A DNA stretch of 64,000 nt, taken from contig NW_027506873.1 of the NCBI RefSeq assembly GCF_052324685.1, forward strand, positions 1,711,999-1,775,998. Reading direction: 5' to 3'. The notes beneath the pieces were generated by a model that saw only the letters and a list, made by a program, of their open reading frames with translations, made no database searches and had not been told where the DNA came from. Origin of the DNA: Brachyhypopomus gauderio. Lineage: Eukaryota > Chordata > Actinopteri > Gymnotiformes > Hypopomidae. Within the stretch, counting starts at the first letter, position 1. Each line of letters starts with the position of its first letter. Below are positions 1 through 17,216 of the stretch, piece by piece. The translations under genes were made by a program, and so were the position numbers.

Positions 1-601
1 GGAAAAGAAAACCAAACAACAAAACAAACAGCGGCCTACCCTACCTGGTGCTAAGCGACTTCTTTTAACTTGCAACAACAACAAAGAAAATAAAAGAGAA
101 CACTACATAATAAACACACAACTACGCAAAACAAAGACACAATCCACCACACACAAGAACAAGGGCAGTATCACAACTCTCAATTTCGGTTAGCTGATGC
201 ATATCAAAATCATCCTCAAAACAGGGAGAACAAACGAGGAGAGCCTGCCACTCTCTCCTGCCGTCTTCACTTCCAGGAAGCCTTTTGTAGCTGTGGACTG
301 ACTTGTCAGGCACCACCCAGAACCATGTTACTCAATCATCCCGGGTGCACCTGAAAGAGATTACAACACAACACCACACATTCCACAGCACATCACGCTC
401 CCTCGGGAGAACAGCACAATCATACAGCAACAACCTAACACCTACACCTAACACCTTGCAGCTAATGGAAGATCATTCCACCATCTTGGAGCCAGGACGG
501 AGAATAGTCTGGAGCTTTGTCTTCCATGAGACTTTATGCATGGAGCTTTGAGTCGAGCCAAGCTTGAGGTTCTGAGTGTAGCTGTACGGATCGGCTTTTG
601 A
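1..601 (-). mobile_element. 3' part of a degenerate LINE (CR1/L2 group)
   Basis: Read on the minus strand, bases about 445-600 encode a peptide with the motif SVLAPRWWNDLPLAAR, close to the conserved tail of CR1/L2-group LINE reverse transcriptase ORFs (a statement from family knowledge). The same LINE continues at 2635-3545; the two parts are separated by a hAT element. Bases 1-310 are AC-rich on the plus strand and probably belong to the LINE 3' end, but no tail repeat is recognised. The element is 5' truncated and carries stops, so it is dead. Confidence 0.6.
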
Positions 602-609
602 CCATGGAC
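602..609. repeat. Target site duplication (left) of hAT element
   Basis: The 8-bp sequence ccatggac occurs here and again at 2627-2634, directly next to the two ends of the element at 610-2626. Eight bp is the length expected for hAT transposition. Confidence 0.85.
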
Positions 610-2626
610 CAGTGGCGGTTCTAGGGGTGGGGCCACAGGGGCAATGGCCCCAGCTGAAATCTGATTGGCCCCCTGAAGTGCCCCTGTCCTGTCACTCATC
701 TGTCTTTTGCCTGAGAGTGATGATCATCAGATTATAGGTGGATGCACTTTCATACCCAAACACTAGTGGCGCCAAATCGAAATGTCCAGCATGAATAAAG
801 CTTACAGAAGATTTGCACGATCCCGCAGAGAAAGTTTTTCTATCCACAACCGATGGCACTTTTGAGGAGTTGGTTGGTTACTCACAGCTGTCACGTAGCT
901 TAAGTCTGATTAACATTAAATTAAGATGCAAAGCTAACATTAGTTAACAGTAGTGTTAACTGAGGCCCTACTTGTGTTTAGACATGAACGTTAGCATTTT
1001 GCTAATAAATGTAATGCGAATTCATGTTCTTCTTTGTAAATTACATTTGTGTGTTAACATTAAATATCTTTGGCAATGATAGAGAGTATAAAAAGAAAGG
1101 GTCAGTGTGTGATAAGGTCAGGAGATCTGCCCCACACTATATGTCATCTAAGAGACTGGACTTACTAAGTACACCTACCAAAGAGCTTGGGGTGGAACAG
1201 CTCCAGCCCTTATACAGATCAGAAGGGCCCATCACCGTGTAAGGGTAGGGGGAGCTGCAGAAGGACACTCAGGATTAAAAGAGAACTGGACATTAAATAT
1301 ACTTACCGGTAAAAGAGATTGACAATGGCCATTTGAACAAATCATTAAGACTGTATTATTCCTCGCTGCAGTGTATGATGTAAATAATTAATTGTATTAT
1401 TCCTCTGTACGACACACCTACCCAGTATGTTGGTTTAGCCCAGGGTGGGGCTCAGGGTATTTAAGGGTGATGTAGGCTAGAAGGAGGGATGCCACGGTAA
1501 GAGAATATGAAGCGACCTGCTGACTGAAGTTAGTCCAGTAAGGTTGTGAGCTGTACATTTGCTGATTCATGTCTAGTAGACATTAGAGCTTACATAATTG
1601 TTTTATACTTGGATTTTTCTCTTTTTACTTTCACTTTGTTTATTAATAAATTGAACACTAAGTAACGCAATGGAGGTATCCTGTGCCCTTGATCCCGTAC
1701 TCTGTACTTGACCCTCGACACGCATAATTCCTGGCATTCTCGAGGAGTACTTTGTTCTCCGATGGGGAATGTTACACAGTGTCAGGCAGGAATTCAGCAG
1801 TTTTTGGCCAAAAGATTGAGCCAGCCAGACGCTGAAACAGAGCAGAGAGAGAGCAGCAGAAGACTGTAGACCAGAGGCTGGTCAGGAGCAGGGCAACAAC
1901 AGTTAATGCTGTAATGTATGATATTGTAACTTGTGAAATGGCACATAAGTTCACTGAATTCGTACACCTCATAGTGATGATTTACCATAACTTTAATGTA
2001 ATGGCTTAAATTTTTCTTGGTTTGTATATCACCACATCTACCACAACTCACTTTATATTTTAAGCTTTCAAGTCTTTCCTTCAGTTTAAAATAAATAATA
2101 ATGTGGTCTTGTAGACAACATGGTTTCTGCTGAATAGTTTGTGACATATATTTGTGTTTTAGCCACAAACTGGGACAGGACTCTCTCTGATAAGGACAAG
2201 CAGAGTGAAGTTGATGACTTAACTCCCCATTCTACTGAGCCACCAGAGTCACCAATCAGTGCTGATCCTACAGGATCTGATGGTAAGACGCTATCTTGGA
2301 AAGTAATAACTGCTTGTGTGTGTATCGTGACACTAGGCTTATGTTAAATAATTTGTCTTCCAGTGTGGTGCACAGAATCCTGTGCAGACGTCAAATGATT
2401 GTTCTGCTCCAGTAGGACCTGATGGCTTTTCATTCTGTAAATGGTCTTTAAATTTCAGTGAATTATGCACTCATTCACTTACTGTTGCTGAATGCCATGA
2501 AAGTTAAAAGTTGAGGGATATTAACAATTGACTGTGTGCGATTGTGTGCAAGGATGTTGGACAAATACTTGGCCCCTCTATGAATATTGTGGCCCCTTAC
2601 TCAGAAAAATCCTAGATCTGCCACTG
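610..2626. mobile_element. Non-autonomous hAT transposon (Tip100-like ends) nested in a LINE
   Basis: The left end reads CAGTGGCGGTTCTAGG and the right end, reverse-complemented, reads CAGTGGCAGATCTAGG, so 14 of the first 16 bases match. An 8-bp duplication, ccatggac, flanks both ends. The interior holds only short reading frames. Bases 2162-2281 look like one exon (tttag before it, gtaaga after it) and may be a remnant of an N-terminal transposase exon, but no DDE or dimerisation domain is seen. The 2.0 kb length suggests a deleted derivative that would depend on a transposase made elsewhere. It also carries an LTR-like insert at 1374-1776. Confidence 0.85.
1374..1776 (+). mobile_element. 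Possible solo LTR inside the hAT element
   Basis: The segment has a TATA-like tatttaaggg near 1457, a polyadenylation-like aataaa near 1645, and ends in ..gttaca. The five bases cagtg lie on both sides (1369-1373 and 1777-1781). A clean TG start is not seen, so the boundary or the class could be wrong. Confidence 0.35.
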
Positions 2627-2634
2627 CCATGGAC
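2627..2634. repeat. Target site duplication (right) of hAT element
   Basis: ccatggac, identical to 602-609 on the other side of the element. Confidence 0.85.
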
Positions 2635-3545
2635 CTCATGTAGGGAGAGGCCAGTCCATTTTTGGATTTGTGCCGCTACTGAAAGCCAGTGAAGAGAGCG
2701 TAGCAGAGGAGTCACATGTGAGAACTTGGGGAGATTGAAGACCAGTCGTGCTGTAGCATTCTGAATTAGTTGTAGAGGTCTGATGACTCGTAGAGGAAGA
2801 CCTGCAAGTAGGGAATTGCAGTAGTCCAGCTTAGAGATTAATAGAGACTGCACAAGCACTTGAGTAGCTTCCTGTGAAAGGAAGGGTCGTATTCTCCGTA
2901 TGTTGCAGAGGAGAAATCTGCAGGATCTGGTCAGTTTTGAAATGTGTTGAGAAGGACAACTTGTTGTCCAACGTTACACTCAGGCTTCGAGCAGTTTCTG
3001 ATGGTGTTAACAAGGTGTTCTCAAAGGAAACTGTGAGGTTGTTGTGTGAGTTTGGAGTTCTTGGAATGTACAGAAGCTCAGTTTTGCTAGGGTTGAGCTT
3101 CAAGTGGTGTCAGAATGAGGGAACGAAAGAATTAGCTGGGTGTCATCAGCATAGCAATTATAAGAGAAACCATGAGACAAAATAATGTCACCAAGGGAAC
3201 GAGTATATAAAGAGAAGAGAAGAGGGCCTTGGACCGAGCCTTGGGGGACACCAGTGGAAAGTTTACATGGATTGGATGTAGATCCTCTCCATGTTACCTG
3301 ATAGGAATGGTCTTCAAGATATGACTGGAACCATTTCCAAGCAGAGCCAGTCACACCGAGGCTAGAAAGAACAGAGAGGAGGATGTTGTGGTTGACCATG
3401 TCAAAGGCTGCAGAAAGATCAGCCTTAAATTAAAACTGATGATAGCTTGTTAGCCTTGGCAGCATGGAGCATCTCCGTCACTGCTTTGATGGCAGTTTCT
3501 GTTGAGTGTGTCCATTTACTTGATATGGTAATGTGTTACCATATA
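2635..3545 (-). mobile_element. LINE reverse transcriptase fragment (CR1/L2 group)
   Basis: On the minus strand three overlapping frames give reverse transcriptase blocks in order: HSTETA near 3510, TGVPQGS near 3240, YADDTQL (the catalytic box) near 3150, then [14 protein letters not shown] and ATARLVFNL near 2800, and RSLHWL near 2690. Frameshifts and stops separate the blocks, so this is a dead copy. The continuation lies at 445-600 across the hAT insertion. The order of motifs and the YADD form are typical of the CR1/L2 group. Confidence 0.85.
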
Positions 3546-3570
3546 CTTGAATGCAAACATCAGACTTATA

Positions 3571-3612
3571 AATAACTAGCTAGCTAGGTTAGCTAGCTAG
3601 CTGGTTATTTGT
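3571..3612. repeat. AGCT-rich imperfect palindrome
   Basis: The stretch is built from repeats of agct/tagc and reads nearly the same on both strands, starting aataact and ending ggttatt. It may be the inverted end of a small DNA element, but no partner end was found. Confidence 0.4.
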
Positions 3613-5180
3613 ATTTGGAGCTTCCAGCTGCCTAAATGCGTTGATATTGTGATTTTCTGCGCTCGCAGGTTTTTGTATTTGTAAAGTCTCATGACAAGGG
3701 GGAGGACACAAATGCGATACAGAGTGTGTTTTATTTTTGAATGAGGGCGAGACTGGTTGAATCGCGGCAATGCCGATTCGCATTGCATGAGATCGACACG
3801 GCATGTTAGTCTTACTCACACGGAAGACTGGGTTGTACAAAACAGCAGGACTAACATAGAAACTGAATTAAATTTGAATACATGAATGCACACACGCAAC
3901 GTACACAAGCGACACAGAAATAACTTTGACCAGGTTAACTTAATTCTACCGCTAACAACTATATCACTACATAAATGTTCACTACAAAGACATGACCTTG
4001 AGTACATTGACAACAGCAACAATCACTCATCCAGGATTAGACTACACATATGAAACGGACTTCAATTAACATACACGACCATTTAAAAAACCGGGATACC
4101 AACTGAAAGACAATCCAAAACACAAATTCTCAAACATGACCAACAAAACAGAAACTTACTAAAGACTAAGAGGCACAGGAATACGAACACCGTGGAGAAA
4201 CGCTAAACATAGAAACACTAACCGATAGCACAAGCATGAAAACTTGAAAACCTAAGAACTCAAATATAATACAACCCAAACTTCAGAACCCACATGAAAC
4301 ACAAACACGTAATGACTTACAATGAAGAACTGAACCCAAGAGAAATATAAACCTGACTTAATCAAGAAAAACCCTAAGAACAGCTGAACATTAATCAATA
4401 GGGGCGGAGCAAAGAACAGAGGGCATAGCAACCCAAACGAACAACTAAAATCAAAAAGGGGCCGAACCTAGCAACCACAGAGGCGTGGCACGTTAGGGAG
4501 GGGCAGATAGAACGTAACTGTATGGATTTGACTCCATACAAAAACACCCCCAAAACACACCGCAAAAAAGAGCTGAAGCAAATGTGCTTGTCGCGCGAAC
4601 ACACTTGAGTGTGAACAAAGAGCATGCGAACTAACACAAATGCGCACGAAATTCGGTTTTCTGTGCTCACAACTTTCACATTTATGCTCGAGAGTTGAAT
4701 AGGCCTATTTACGCTCATGAGTTTTGGCATGGAAATGATTCCATAGAGCAAGCTCTGAATACAAGATCAATAGCAGGAGCCCCAGATAAATGTTGTGCAA
4801 AGATGCCCCTGAGATGATCCAGCACATAAGAGTGGGGTGCAAAATGCTTACATACAGAGCATACATGGAAAATCAGAACTAAGGGGCTGGCATAGCATAT
4901 AGGCACAGCTATGCCAAGTTTGGGCTGTGAGTGCTAAGGTCAAAGCGGGACACATCCCTCAAGGTGGAGGAGAATAGCCAACCTAAGTTCCTGTGGTACG
5001 ATGAGCAATGGCTAACGAATTGAACATAGCAGTGGTGGGCAGACAGCAGAAGCTCTAGAGTATCAAGAGAGAAGAGGTAGAAAAGATATTGAAGGTGCAT
5101 TCAAGCATTAGGGTCTGTGAATGGAGCCTTAGGGTCTGTGAACCCCAAGCTGAGAGAATGACTACAGCCGATCCCGGGTA
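3613..5180. other. Unassigned AC-rich intergenic stretch
   Basis: Bases 3840-4500 are strongly A/C-biased on this strand (T/G-rich on the other), a style seen in fish LTR sequences. No terminal repeats, target duplications or long reading frame could be shown. The short minus-strand frames here look random in composition. Confidence 0.4.
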
Positions 5181-5182
5181 CA

Positions 5183-5272
5183 ACATCACCACCAACACCA
5201 CTATCACTATCATTACACCACCACCAACATTACATCACCACCATCATCTTTACACCACTAGTGGCCTGACCA
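5183..5272. repeat. ACC/ATC trinucleotide-rich low-complexity tract
   Basis: Irregular runs of cacc, accacc and atc over about 90 bases. Confidence 0.7.
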
Positions 5273-5282
5273 ACTGATATAT

Positions 5283-5634
5283 TGTAGAATGGGTCCATGC
5301 TTTCATGTTATTTTTACCACAGATAGCAGAAATGCTATCATCAGAATGTCACAGCAGAAATCCACACCCATCAGACCACCAGACGGTGTTTTCAACCTTC
5401 TGTTGTCCAGTTTTGGTGACTCCATGCAAATTGTCCTCTGTTGTCTGTTCTTAACTGAGGGAGCGGCACACACTGCAGTTCCTGTCTGATGTGTTGTGCA
5501 CTCAGAGCTCTTCTACATATCTTGATTATAGCTAGTTCTTATTTGAGGTACTATTGCCTTCCGTGATCATTCGGTATTTGTGTTAACGAGCAATTGAACA
5601 GGTGTACCTAATAAAGTGGCCAGTGTGTGTATAT
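5283..5634 (+). mobile_element. 3' end of a non-autonomous DNA transposon
   Basis: The segment starts gggtccatgctttcatgtta and ends aggtgtacctaataaagtgg, a terminus I recognise from a very common teleost DNA-transposon repeat. The left terminal repeat is not present, so the copy is truncated. It carries no transposase. Confidence 0.55.
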
Positions 5635-6023
5635 TCTAGAGAAGAATAATAATGGTCTCATATTTCAAAAATGTTCATACCGCTGCCAACAGGCAGATGG
5701 CAGTGAAGAGTCATACGTTAAATGTACTTTACACTTACTTTAAAATGTGCTTTCCGCGCATCATTGCTGTAGTCCGTGGTCTAATATGTCGGGGAGAAAA
5801 CTTTCAAGAATGTTTTTGAAACTATTCTAAGGTGCATGTTGGTTTACTCTGCATGACAGGATATTTTCCCAAAAATGTATAAGGAAAAACCTGTTTCCAG
5901 ACTTTCGACATTTTTCGTATTTGCCTTGTAGTTTAATAAAATTATTCTGCAGTTTACCCTAGTACTCTTTGTTCATGCTTGATATATATATGCAACTACA
6001 TATATACATATATATATGCAACT

Positions 6024-6123
<100 letters not shown>

Positions 6124-6402
6124 GGAGTTTATTTAGAGGGTAGTATACTTAAAATATTCTTGTTGTTTTGCTATTAAAGTTTTATATATCCACTAATCTC
6201 AGAACTAATCATTAATTCGTTTAAAACAGGCAGATGTTATTATGAAATTAATAGATTACATCATAATGAGTACAATCGTGAAAAATTAAAGGTTAATATT
6301 AAATAGCTACAGAACATAGCTACAGTAAAGTTCTATACCCAGCGAGAGCGACTGTGTAGCTTTTAAGTATTTCCACCGTGCGCTGCAACAATTAATGAGA
6401 AG

Positions 6403-6409
6403 TATAAAG
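6403..6409 (+). promoter_or_regulatory. Putative TATA box of arrdc3-like gene
   Basis: TATAAAG sits in agtataaaggcgg about 315 bases before the start codon, at the edge of a more GC-rich stretch. A start site near 6430 would give an unspliced 5' UTR of about 290 bases. A second weaker TATA-like site, tataagaa, lies at 6471. Not proven experimentally. Confidence 0.5.
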
Positions 6410-6717
6410 GCGGAAGACGCGGCACTCCAACTGCACATGCTCAGAAGGGTTGTTTTTCACCAAACTCTGGTATAAGAACTGGCTCGGGACCGAGGCTCTG
6501 CATGAGCACAGGCAGCTGCGTTTGCCAGCAACTCAGAACAGCCTGAAGTGCTGTTATTTAAGAATTGAAATCTCGATGAGTGTCTTGCAGCTGTAGCACT
6601 GAACCAGCCTGCAGCATTTCTGCATGGCAAAATAATTGGTCAGTGCATAAAGATCATTCTTTAACTAGTGAAATTTTCATTTTGTTTCTTTATTCGTTTG
6701 AGGGTCTGTCTTAGACC

Positions 6718-10619
<3,902 letters not shown>

Positions 10620-12285
10620 AGGAAGATCAAGGGCCTGACATGTGTTGTCAGGGGTTTCATAGCTGTCGTGTTATTGGGGTTTGATCTTCCTCCATAAAGA
10701 GACTTGGAGACAGACTGATTTGCACTGTAGACGTTTGTCTTCAAGGATATACAGCAAAGTGTGGAGATTGGCCTCCTGAACAGGTCAGGCCCAGTGACCT
10801 GTTAAAACTGATCTTGTCAATCCATGGTTTGGAAAATGAAGATGAACTGAAAAGAATCAAAGAGTGCTGAAAACCAGTGGTGCAAAGTATCCCTGATTCT
10901 CACTCGTTGGTGTTTGAGATATATTACCGATCAGCATGGTGTTGTATTGTGCTCATATATGCTGGAACAAGATTACTGGCTTTATACATTAATAATTCCA
11001 TTATTAAAGTCTACAAATAATGCTGTACAGAAACAAACAAAGGCATAACTGCAGAGTATTCATTGATGCTCAGATCTGTAAGGGTCTTCTCGGTGTCAAG
11101 GTGGATAAGTTGCTTTAATGTCATTCTGATTTTTCCATTTTCAAATACTGGTGGAGAGCTGTACTCTACAAAGCCTGCAGTATGTTGTGAGACCGGTTAG
11201 CACATAATATGCAGATAACATGAGTGGATCATGTCCTGGCTGTCGAGACGTTACTTTCAGGTTGTTTGCTTGTTTGTCAGTCTTTTTGTCTCTCTCTGTC
11301 CTGCATCTGCAATATTTGAAGTAATGAGAAAGAGATCAGTTAAGAAGACAGATGTGAGGCACTACATTCCTTTTTGATTATTCATTTTTTTCTTTCAACG
11401 TAATTGGAGCTGGCAGACAGTACCTAGACCTCTTTTGTCAGTTTAACTAATACAATTTAAATGAGTGTCACATTTGTTTTCAAACTCATTTGATTACGAT
11501 GGCCTGTTTTTATTTTGATTGCTGGCCTAATTACAAATTTGCACTTTTCAGTGAATGACAATTGAGGTTTAAAGAACCAAACAGCATATAATTGATTAGC
11601 AGTTATGATGATGGAACAAACAGAAAAAAGATGGACAAATCCTATGCAAAGACGTTTACAGGTGAACTTGTATCGCATATTAACGAGGGAACTCACAACA
11701 TTTATTTATTCTGAATGATGGAACATAGCTCTGTGGCCTTGGCAACAATGAACACCCTTATAATTTGGTTAAAGTTGTTTTCCTGATCTTTCCAGACTTA
11801 GTTTCATACTATGTGTGCTGGTATATACCTGGTTGAGAAGGGAATATTGTGCTGTGTTAAACATACACAGACATTTGTTTCCATTTTTTGCTGTGTGTTC
11901 AGTTGCATAAGAATTGTTCGGTGTTTCACAATTCTTTCATATGTTGTTCCAGGTAATGATTGCAATCCACTGAAAGATGATGTTGAATGTGTAGGCAAGA
12001 TTTGCATTTCAGTTTGGCACGTCCATAGCGATCAATTCTGACTTCCATCTATATGTTCCATTATGTTGAGTTTCACAGACTGAGGACTGATTGAAGTAGC
12101 TTCTCCTAAAGTTAGATAAAGGTGCAATATATTTTTGTTTGTTTATCTGTGTGTCTTTTTACAATTTTGTATCTTTGGCATGTTGCTCACTTTTGTATCA
12201 TGATTTTGTAGAATATGTATATTATGCCACAATGAATGTTATGTGTTGTCTTCATCAGATAAATAAATAAGCTGTTTTCTACAAA
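10620..12285 (+). other. Probable 3' UTR of arrdc3-like gene
   Basis: AT-rich, without coding potential. The first strong polyadenylation signal pair is at 12262-12270 (overlapping AATAAA-type hexamers), about 1.64 kb after the stop; attaaa at 11002 could serve as an earlier site. A long 3' UTR is usual for ARRDC3. Confidence 0.5.
12262..12267 (+). terminator. Putative polyadenylation signal AATAAA
   Basis: AATAAA within aaataaataa, followed by a T-rich stretch (gctgttttct). The best candidate for the end of the arrdc3-like transcript. Confidence 0.45.
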
Positions 12286-12299
12286 ATGGGCAATTCTTC

Positions 12300-15200
12300 A
12301 TGTTTCTCCTCCTGCTGAGTGGAAGAACACAGCTTCCTTTATTTCTGCTAATGGCTTAATGGTCAAAGGTCGATGTATGCATTTATTCATGATGGCAGGA
12401 GGTGTTTTTCCAACACAGCTTCTAATTTAATGAATGTATGAATAAGGTTATTACAGGTCTCTACAAAGGATTTAAGAATGTGCTCTAAAAGCTCGGAGAT
12501 GTTCACCAACACAGTCTGTTCATGCACTGGGCCTGTCTGCTCATTGGTCTCCAGCACTGATTCATGTGATTAATTGTATAACCTGTTGCTTCTCCTGTAA
12601 GAGACCTAAGAAGTTTATCATTTGCAAGACTCATTTCTAATACGTCTTCATATACAACCCAGAGGTTTCCTGAGGAGGAAGTTCTTGTTGTATTTGCATT
12701 CTCCCTACTCTGTAGCAGGGACAGGTCTCCTTTACTACTGAACAACATGATCAATCTGCTCATATATTCCATGGTTCATGAGCTGTCAGGTGTACGTGTG
12801 GACTCCAATGAGCATGGATCCCTAACCAGTATTCCAAGAAATGTATTTCATTTCACACCTCTAGTCAAAAAATGAAAGAAAAAATAAATTCACTGCAAAT
12901 CACTGTAAGGAAAAGTGAACATATCATCTTTCATATGTCTTAAACTGCCATACCAGGCAGTTGAGAGGGTATTATCTTCTCCCAGCTTATGTAATACTCT
13001 AAAAATGGGTGTGGAGCTCCAGAACACTTTCATAATTCTAACCATAGCTCAGAGTGGGAGGGGTCGTAATGGGAGAACCTGATTCCGTTCAAGCCCTTTT
13101 ACACCCGTCCATTGCTGTGCTATAAGAAGAGTCAGACCTGATACACCTTTCAGCTGAGTCAGTGTACCATGGAGTCAGCATAAAAGCCACGCCTCCTCGG
13201 AGTCACTCCACCTCAGAACCACACCTCCTCAAAGCCACACCTCCTCAAAGCCACACCTCCACCAAAGGTATATCAGCCTAAGCAATGAAGCCTTTGGTGG
13301 GACTTTTTGTGTAACTTTGAACATTTTAAATTTCATATTAATGGTCCATAACAATACTTTTTCCAGCATAAAAAATTGTTGCTTCTAACATTGTGATATC
13401 TAGGGTCATTTGTGTATGTATCCTCATGCAGCTTAAAGGATATGAACGATAAGATAAGGGAAACAGACAAAATGGAGCTATGATGACTTGTCTTGAGTGC
13501 CTTACCCTGAAATACCCCACGCACAATCCATCATTTACTTGTTTAATCTGAGCAGGGTTTGGCTGACAGTCTGGAGGTCCAATTGGGTACACTCCCTTCC
13601 TTCTGTTTATTCAAGACGAGCTACTGTTCCCGCGATAAACAAGAACTGGTTTGGACTAGCTTGAGAGCAAGGCAGCCAAGGAGGAAACCCAATAGCCATG
13701 TGGGCAGTACGTCTTGACATAGATACTTGGAAAGCTTGAAATATTTTATCAGGGAAGATTCATTGTGGGACGTTACCATATCGTGCAGTTAATGCTGGTC
13801 AGACGTCACCCTTCTTGTGTCCTGGCCAGTGTCACCCCAGTTCAGTCTGCTCCTGACCCACACACAGAATTATGTTAAAACATAAAATTATTTGAAATTA
13901 TTTTATAATCATCAACCATGAGGGGTACACAGAATCTTGAATCTTGGCCTTAAATGTATTATCACTTGTGTTAATCACACTACGGTTACTGTCCAACGTG
14001 TTACAGCGAGTACAATAGAGAGCAGGTCATCTAAATATTGTAATACTGATAAAAAGCCAAAGCTATATATTCAGTAAGCTTAGATTTCAGGAGACAGGCA
14101 CCATTTCTGTGCACAATTCCTGAGCTATAAAGCAATAAAAGTTCATTTCTGTCAAAGTAGACATACTAGTACACTGTCTATTACATTATATGGTATGTTG
14201 TGACATTAAGGCAGGACTCCAAGTTTACTAGGGTTTCCCATGGGCTTCATTACGTTGTTCATTATTTCTAAATGCACATGATGTTCTGTTTGAAATATCA
14301 GGTGTCTTTTTAAAGCTCAGTATCACAGACTAAGCGCATGCTTGTCATATCTCTGACAGCCAGGCGTAATTCAGAGTGCTCCAAAGCTCCAGATAAATTT
14401 CAAACTGCAAGACATAATCACTCACCTCAAGCAGTTGATGACAGCTTGTGGATTTTCTAATATTAAACCACATCAGCTCATTAAATCATTCAGGAACTTT
14501 CTGTCAGCATCTTTTAATATTTTAATATTTATTAACCAAACATATAATATATTTAGATCTTATATATAAAATGTGTTTTTTGCAACCATGTATGTATTAA
14601 CAGAGAAAAGTCATAGATTAGAAATGATAATATTATAAATATTACAGTCTTTCATGTCACCATGTTACCAGACAGAGTAGGCCTGCTGTATGCAGGGAGG
14701 GGGGCAGGTACAGCAGTGGTCCAGCATGCAGGAGGAAGAGGATGAGAAGTGACCCGGGACACCAGGACACAAGCGACCTCACAACACAACGTCCACTTTA
14801 AGATCTACACACCCTTCCACTGTGCATGTACCTGTCAGTGGTCTGCATCTGAAATCATACAAAAAAAACCTGATATTTGCTCTTTGAGTCTGGCGATCTA
14901 CTACCAGATAGAGTTTAGCTCCAACCCAAATTAGGTAGATTAGGTTAGAACTGGACTCTTTAGTTGGTCTTCTGCCTGGTTAGCTGCAGTGATGTTTAGT
15001 CTTTGACTCAGGGTTGCAATTACTTACTTTCTGAGGTGTATGCAACTAAGGTTGTTGACCGAGGGGGGGGACTGTGGTTCTGTGGAAGGGTGAGTGAATG
15101 CCCATTCCCAGAACCACATCCCTGCGTATTGTCCTCATGTTAAAAAGGTCATATTTGAGCCCTGATTGAACCCTCATTGCAAACTGTATCAGATGTGTAA

Positions 15201-16660
15201 AATTGGGGTGGGAACTACACTCTGCTGAGCAGGACTTAATTTCAAAACCCCTTATGGGGTGAATATGTAGAAAGCTATACATCATTTCATATATAATGAC
15301 ATACAGTAATTTAAGAATGTAATATCTGTATGATACTATAATATGTGTGTACAGAAATGCATCATTTGATCTGGGTCATTCATCTTTACTGATGTTATCA
15401 ACATCATCAGCAGCGTTGTGGTGGCTTCAGGTACATTACGCAGCATCAACCCCCTCGCTGCTAATTCGATGCTAACGTTAGCTTGCTCCTGGCCTGTGTT
15501 TAGTGCAGGTTATGGTTGAAGCTCTATTGTGATTTTGTGTCATTGTGTCTTTAAGCCAGTCCAACATGATTATTTAACAATATCTGATTTAAACTAGCAC
15601 TAATGTTACTTCTATTATACTAAACTTGTAGTAAGAACCTGAACTGGTGAGCCTGCCCTTGTGCCCTGGGGTAATGCAGTTTATATTTTATGACTCATGA
15701 TCCATGTGCACTTCCAGTTCTCACCATCAGAGGTCATCATCCCTGGAATAGTTTATTGTCCTCACCTGTGGGAAAACATTTTCATCTCTGTGGCGACTGC
15801 TCAGTCCTTTGAACTCTGCTTGTCATTGGTTTTTGATTCCAGCTCTGTGAATTCATTATACTGATTTTGAACCCTCACAGTTCTTGATCTAAAGTCTGTT
15901 CCCAGGAAACCCTGGAGTGTCACGTGGCTGTGAGTAAAGAGTAAGACAGAACCAGCTTCACCATCGATGTCTACACATGGGCACCAGATTGAGCTCTTAG
16001 GTCCAATAAAGGCAAGTCAGCAGTTTGCTCTCCACGCCGGATTGCAAAAAGTGCCACCCAAGTAAGAAATGTCTCCAAGAACATAACAAGGACGTCATGG
16101 CAATACTGACATGCAACAATGAAGTAACCAAATCCAGTCTTGAACCTTTATGCTAACCAAACCATTTGTCTTAGTTCAGTGGCCAGTAACTCACCCCTGG
16201 ACAGCTGAAATGGGACTGGGTGACCTTAGTGATGCTCTCTATAATTGTGTGTTTGAAATAGACTCTTACTCAACCCACAAGTCAGATAAGTTCTCAAGTC
16301 CTTTAATGAGGTGAATTGAACAGAAATACGAAGACAGCAAACACCACAACCTAATATTTTCAATGAACACGATCATCCTTATATCAAACCTGTAATGCTG
16401 TGGTTTAGAGGGATTAAACTTTGCATGCAGCACTAAGCAACTGGTTCTCTACTTCTTTGCATGAGATAATTATGGAATTAGCCATTTATTTTCCTGTCAT
16501 TGATTATATTATGTATTTTATTATTATTATTGACCAAAAATTTTCTTGAACAGGATTAATTATGCTGTCTCCAATTACTGTGACACATTTGGATTGGGAC
16601 AAATGAATATATACTAAAACAGCACACAACAGAAGGCTATTGACATGCATCATCTAAAAA
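12300..16660. other. Intergenic DNA between arrdc3 and cetn3, no gene recognised
   Basis: Mostly unique AT-rich sequence. One minus-strand frame at 12503-12772 (89 codons) is open without repeats but resembles nothing I know. A C-run (G-run on +) lies at 15062-15070. No tRNA, microRNA hairpin or transposon end was identified. Confidence 0.5.
13185..13266 (+). repeat. CCACACCTCC tandem tract
   Basis: Five imperfect copies of a unit of about 18 bases containing ccacacctcc or ccacgcctcc. Such CACC boxes resemble Krueppel-like/Sp sites, but the tandem layout is more simply a short minisatellite. Confidence 0.6.
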
Positions 16661-17094
16661 AACGGAGTGTCTATTTGCACCCGGGTACAAGTAGCATTTG
16701 CCACACAGCGAGGCTATTTTCACCCCTTAATTAAAAAAAAAAAAAAAAGCGAACCCATCTGCGCATGTCTACCAATGAATGCGCGGGAGCGAAAAGGCGC
16801 AAATTCAAAGGAACCGAAACGGAGACAGTAGGAAACGGTAAGCAGAATTTGGTTAATAGTTATGTATAAAAGGTCCATCACTCAATTTAACTTTACATTT
16901 TAAGATATATATTTAAGAAATAGTGTGAGAATTATTATCCAACGAACACTGATATATTTTTGAGCTAATAGGAGCATAATAGTGGCGAACGTAAAGTGTT
17001 ACCGGGTGGGGGGTGTAAAATGGACACAGCGAGAAAAAAAAGACAGATTTCAAGTGTGCAGAAACAGTCTAAATAGTCGTTTGAACTAACCTAG

Positions 17095-17216
17095 TGAAAA
17101 CCGGGACATTAAATGATTTTTATTTTTTGCCGGGACCGAATATTAAAAAGAAGGAAAACCGGGACAAACCGGGACAGCGACGTGAAAACCGGGACAGGTG
17201 GCAACACTAACTGGCG
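17095..17216 (+). mobile_element. DNA-transposon terminal fragment with CCGGGAC repeats
   Basis: The motif accgggac occurs four times, and the end gggacaggtggcaacac resembles hAT-type MITE ends that are common in fish. The other end was not located. Confidence 0.4.

Noticed and set aside
6466..6472. A second TATA-like sequence (tataagaa) before arrdc3
   Set aside because: It departs more from the consensus than the site at 6403, so it was not listed as a separate promoter.
12503..12772. An 89-codon minus-strand frame after arrdc3, considered as a remnant of a gene known between ARRDC3 and CETN3 in human
   Set aside because: No motif of ADGRV1, LYSMD3, POLR3G or MBLAC2 can be seen in it; left as unassigned.
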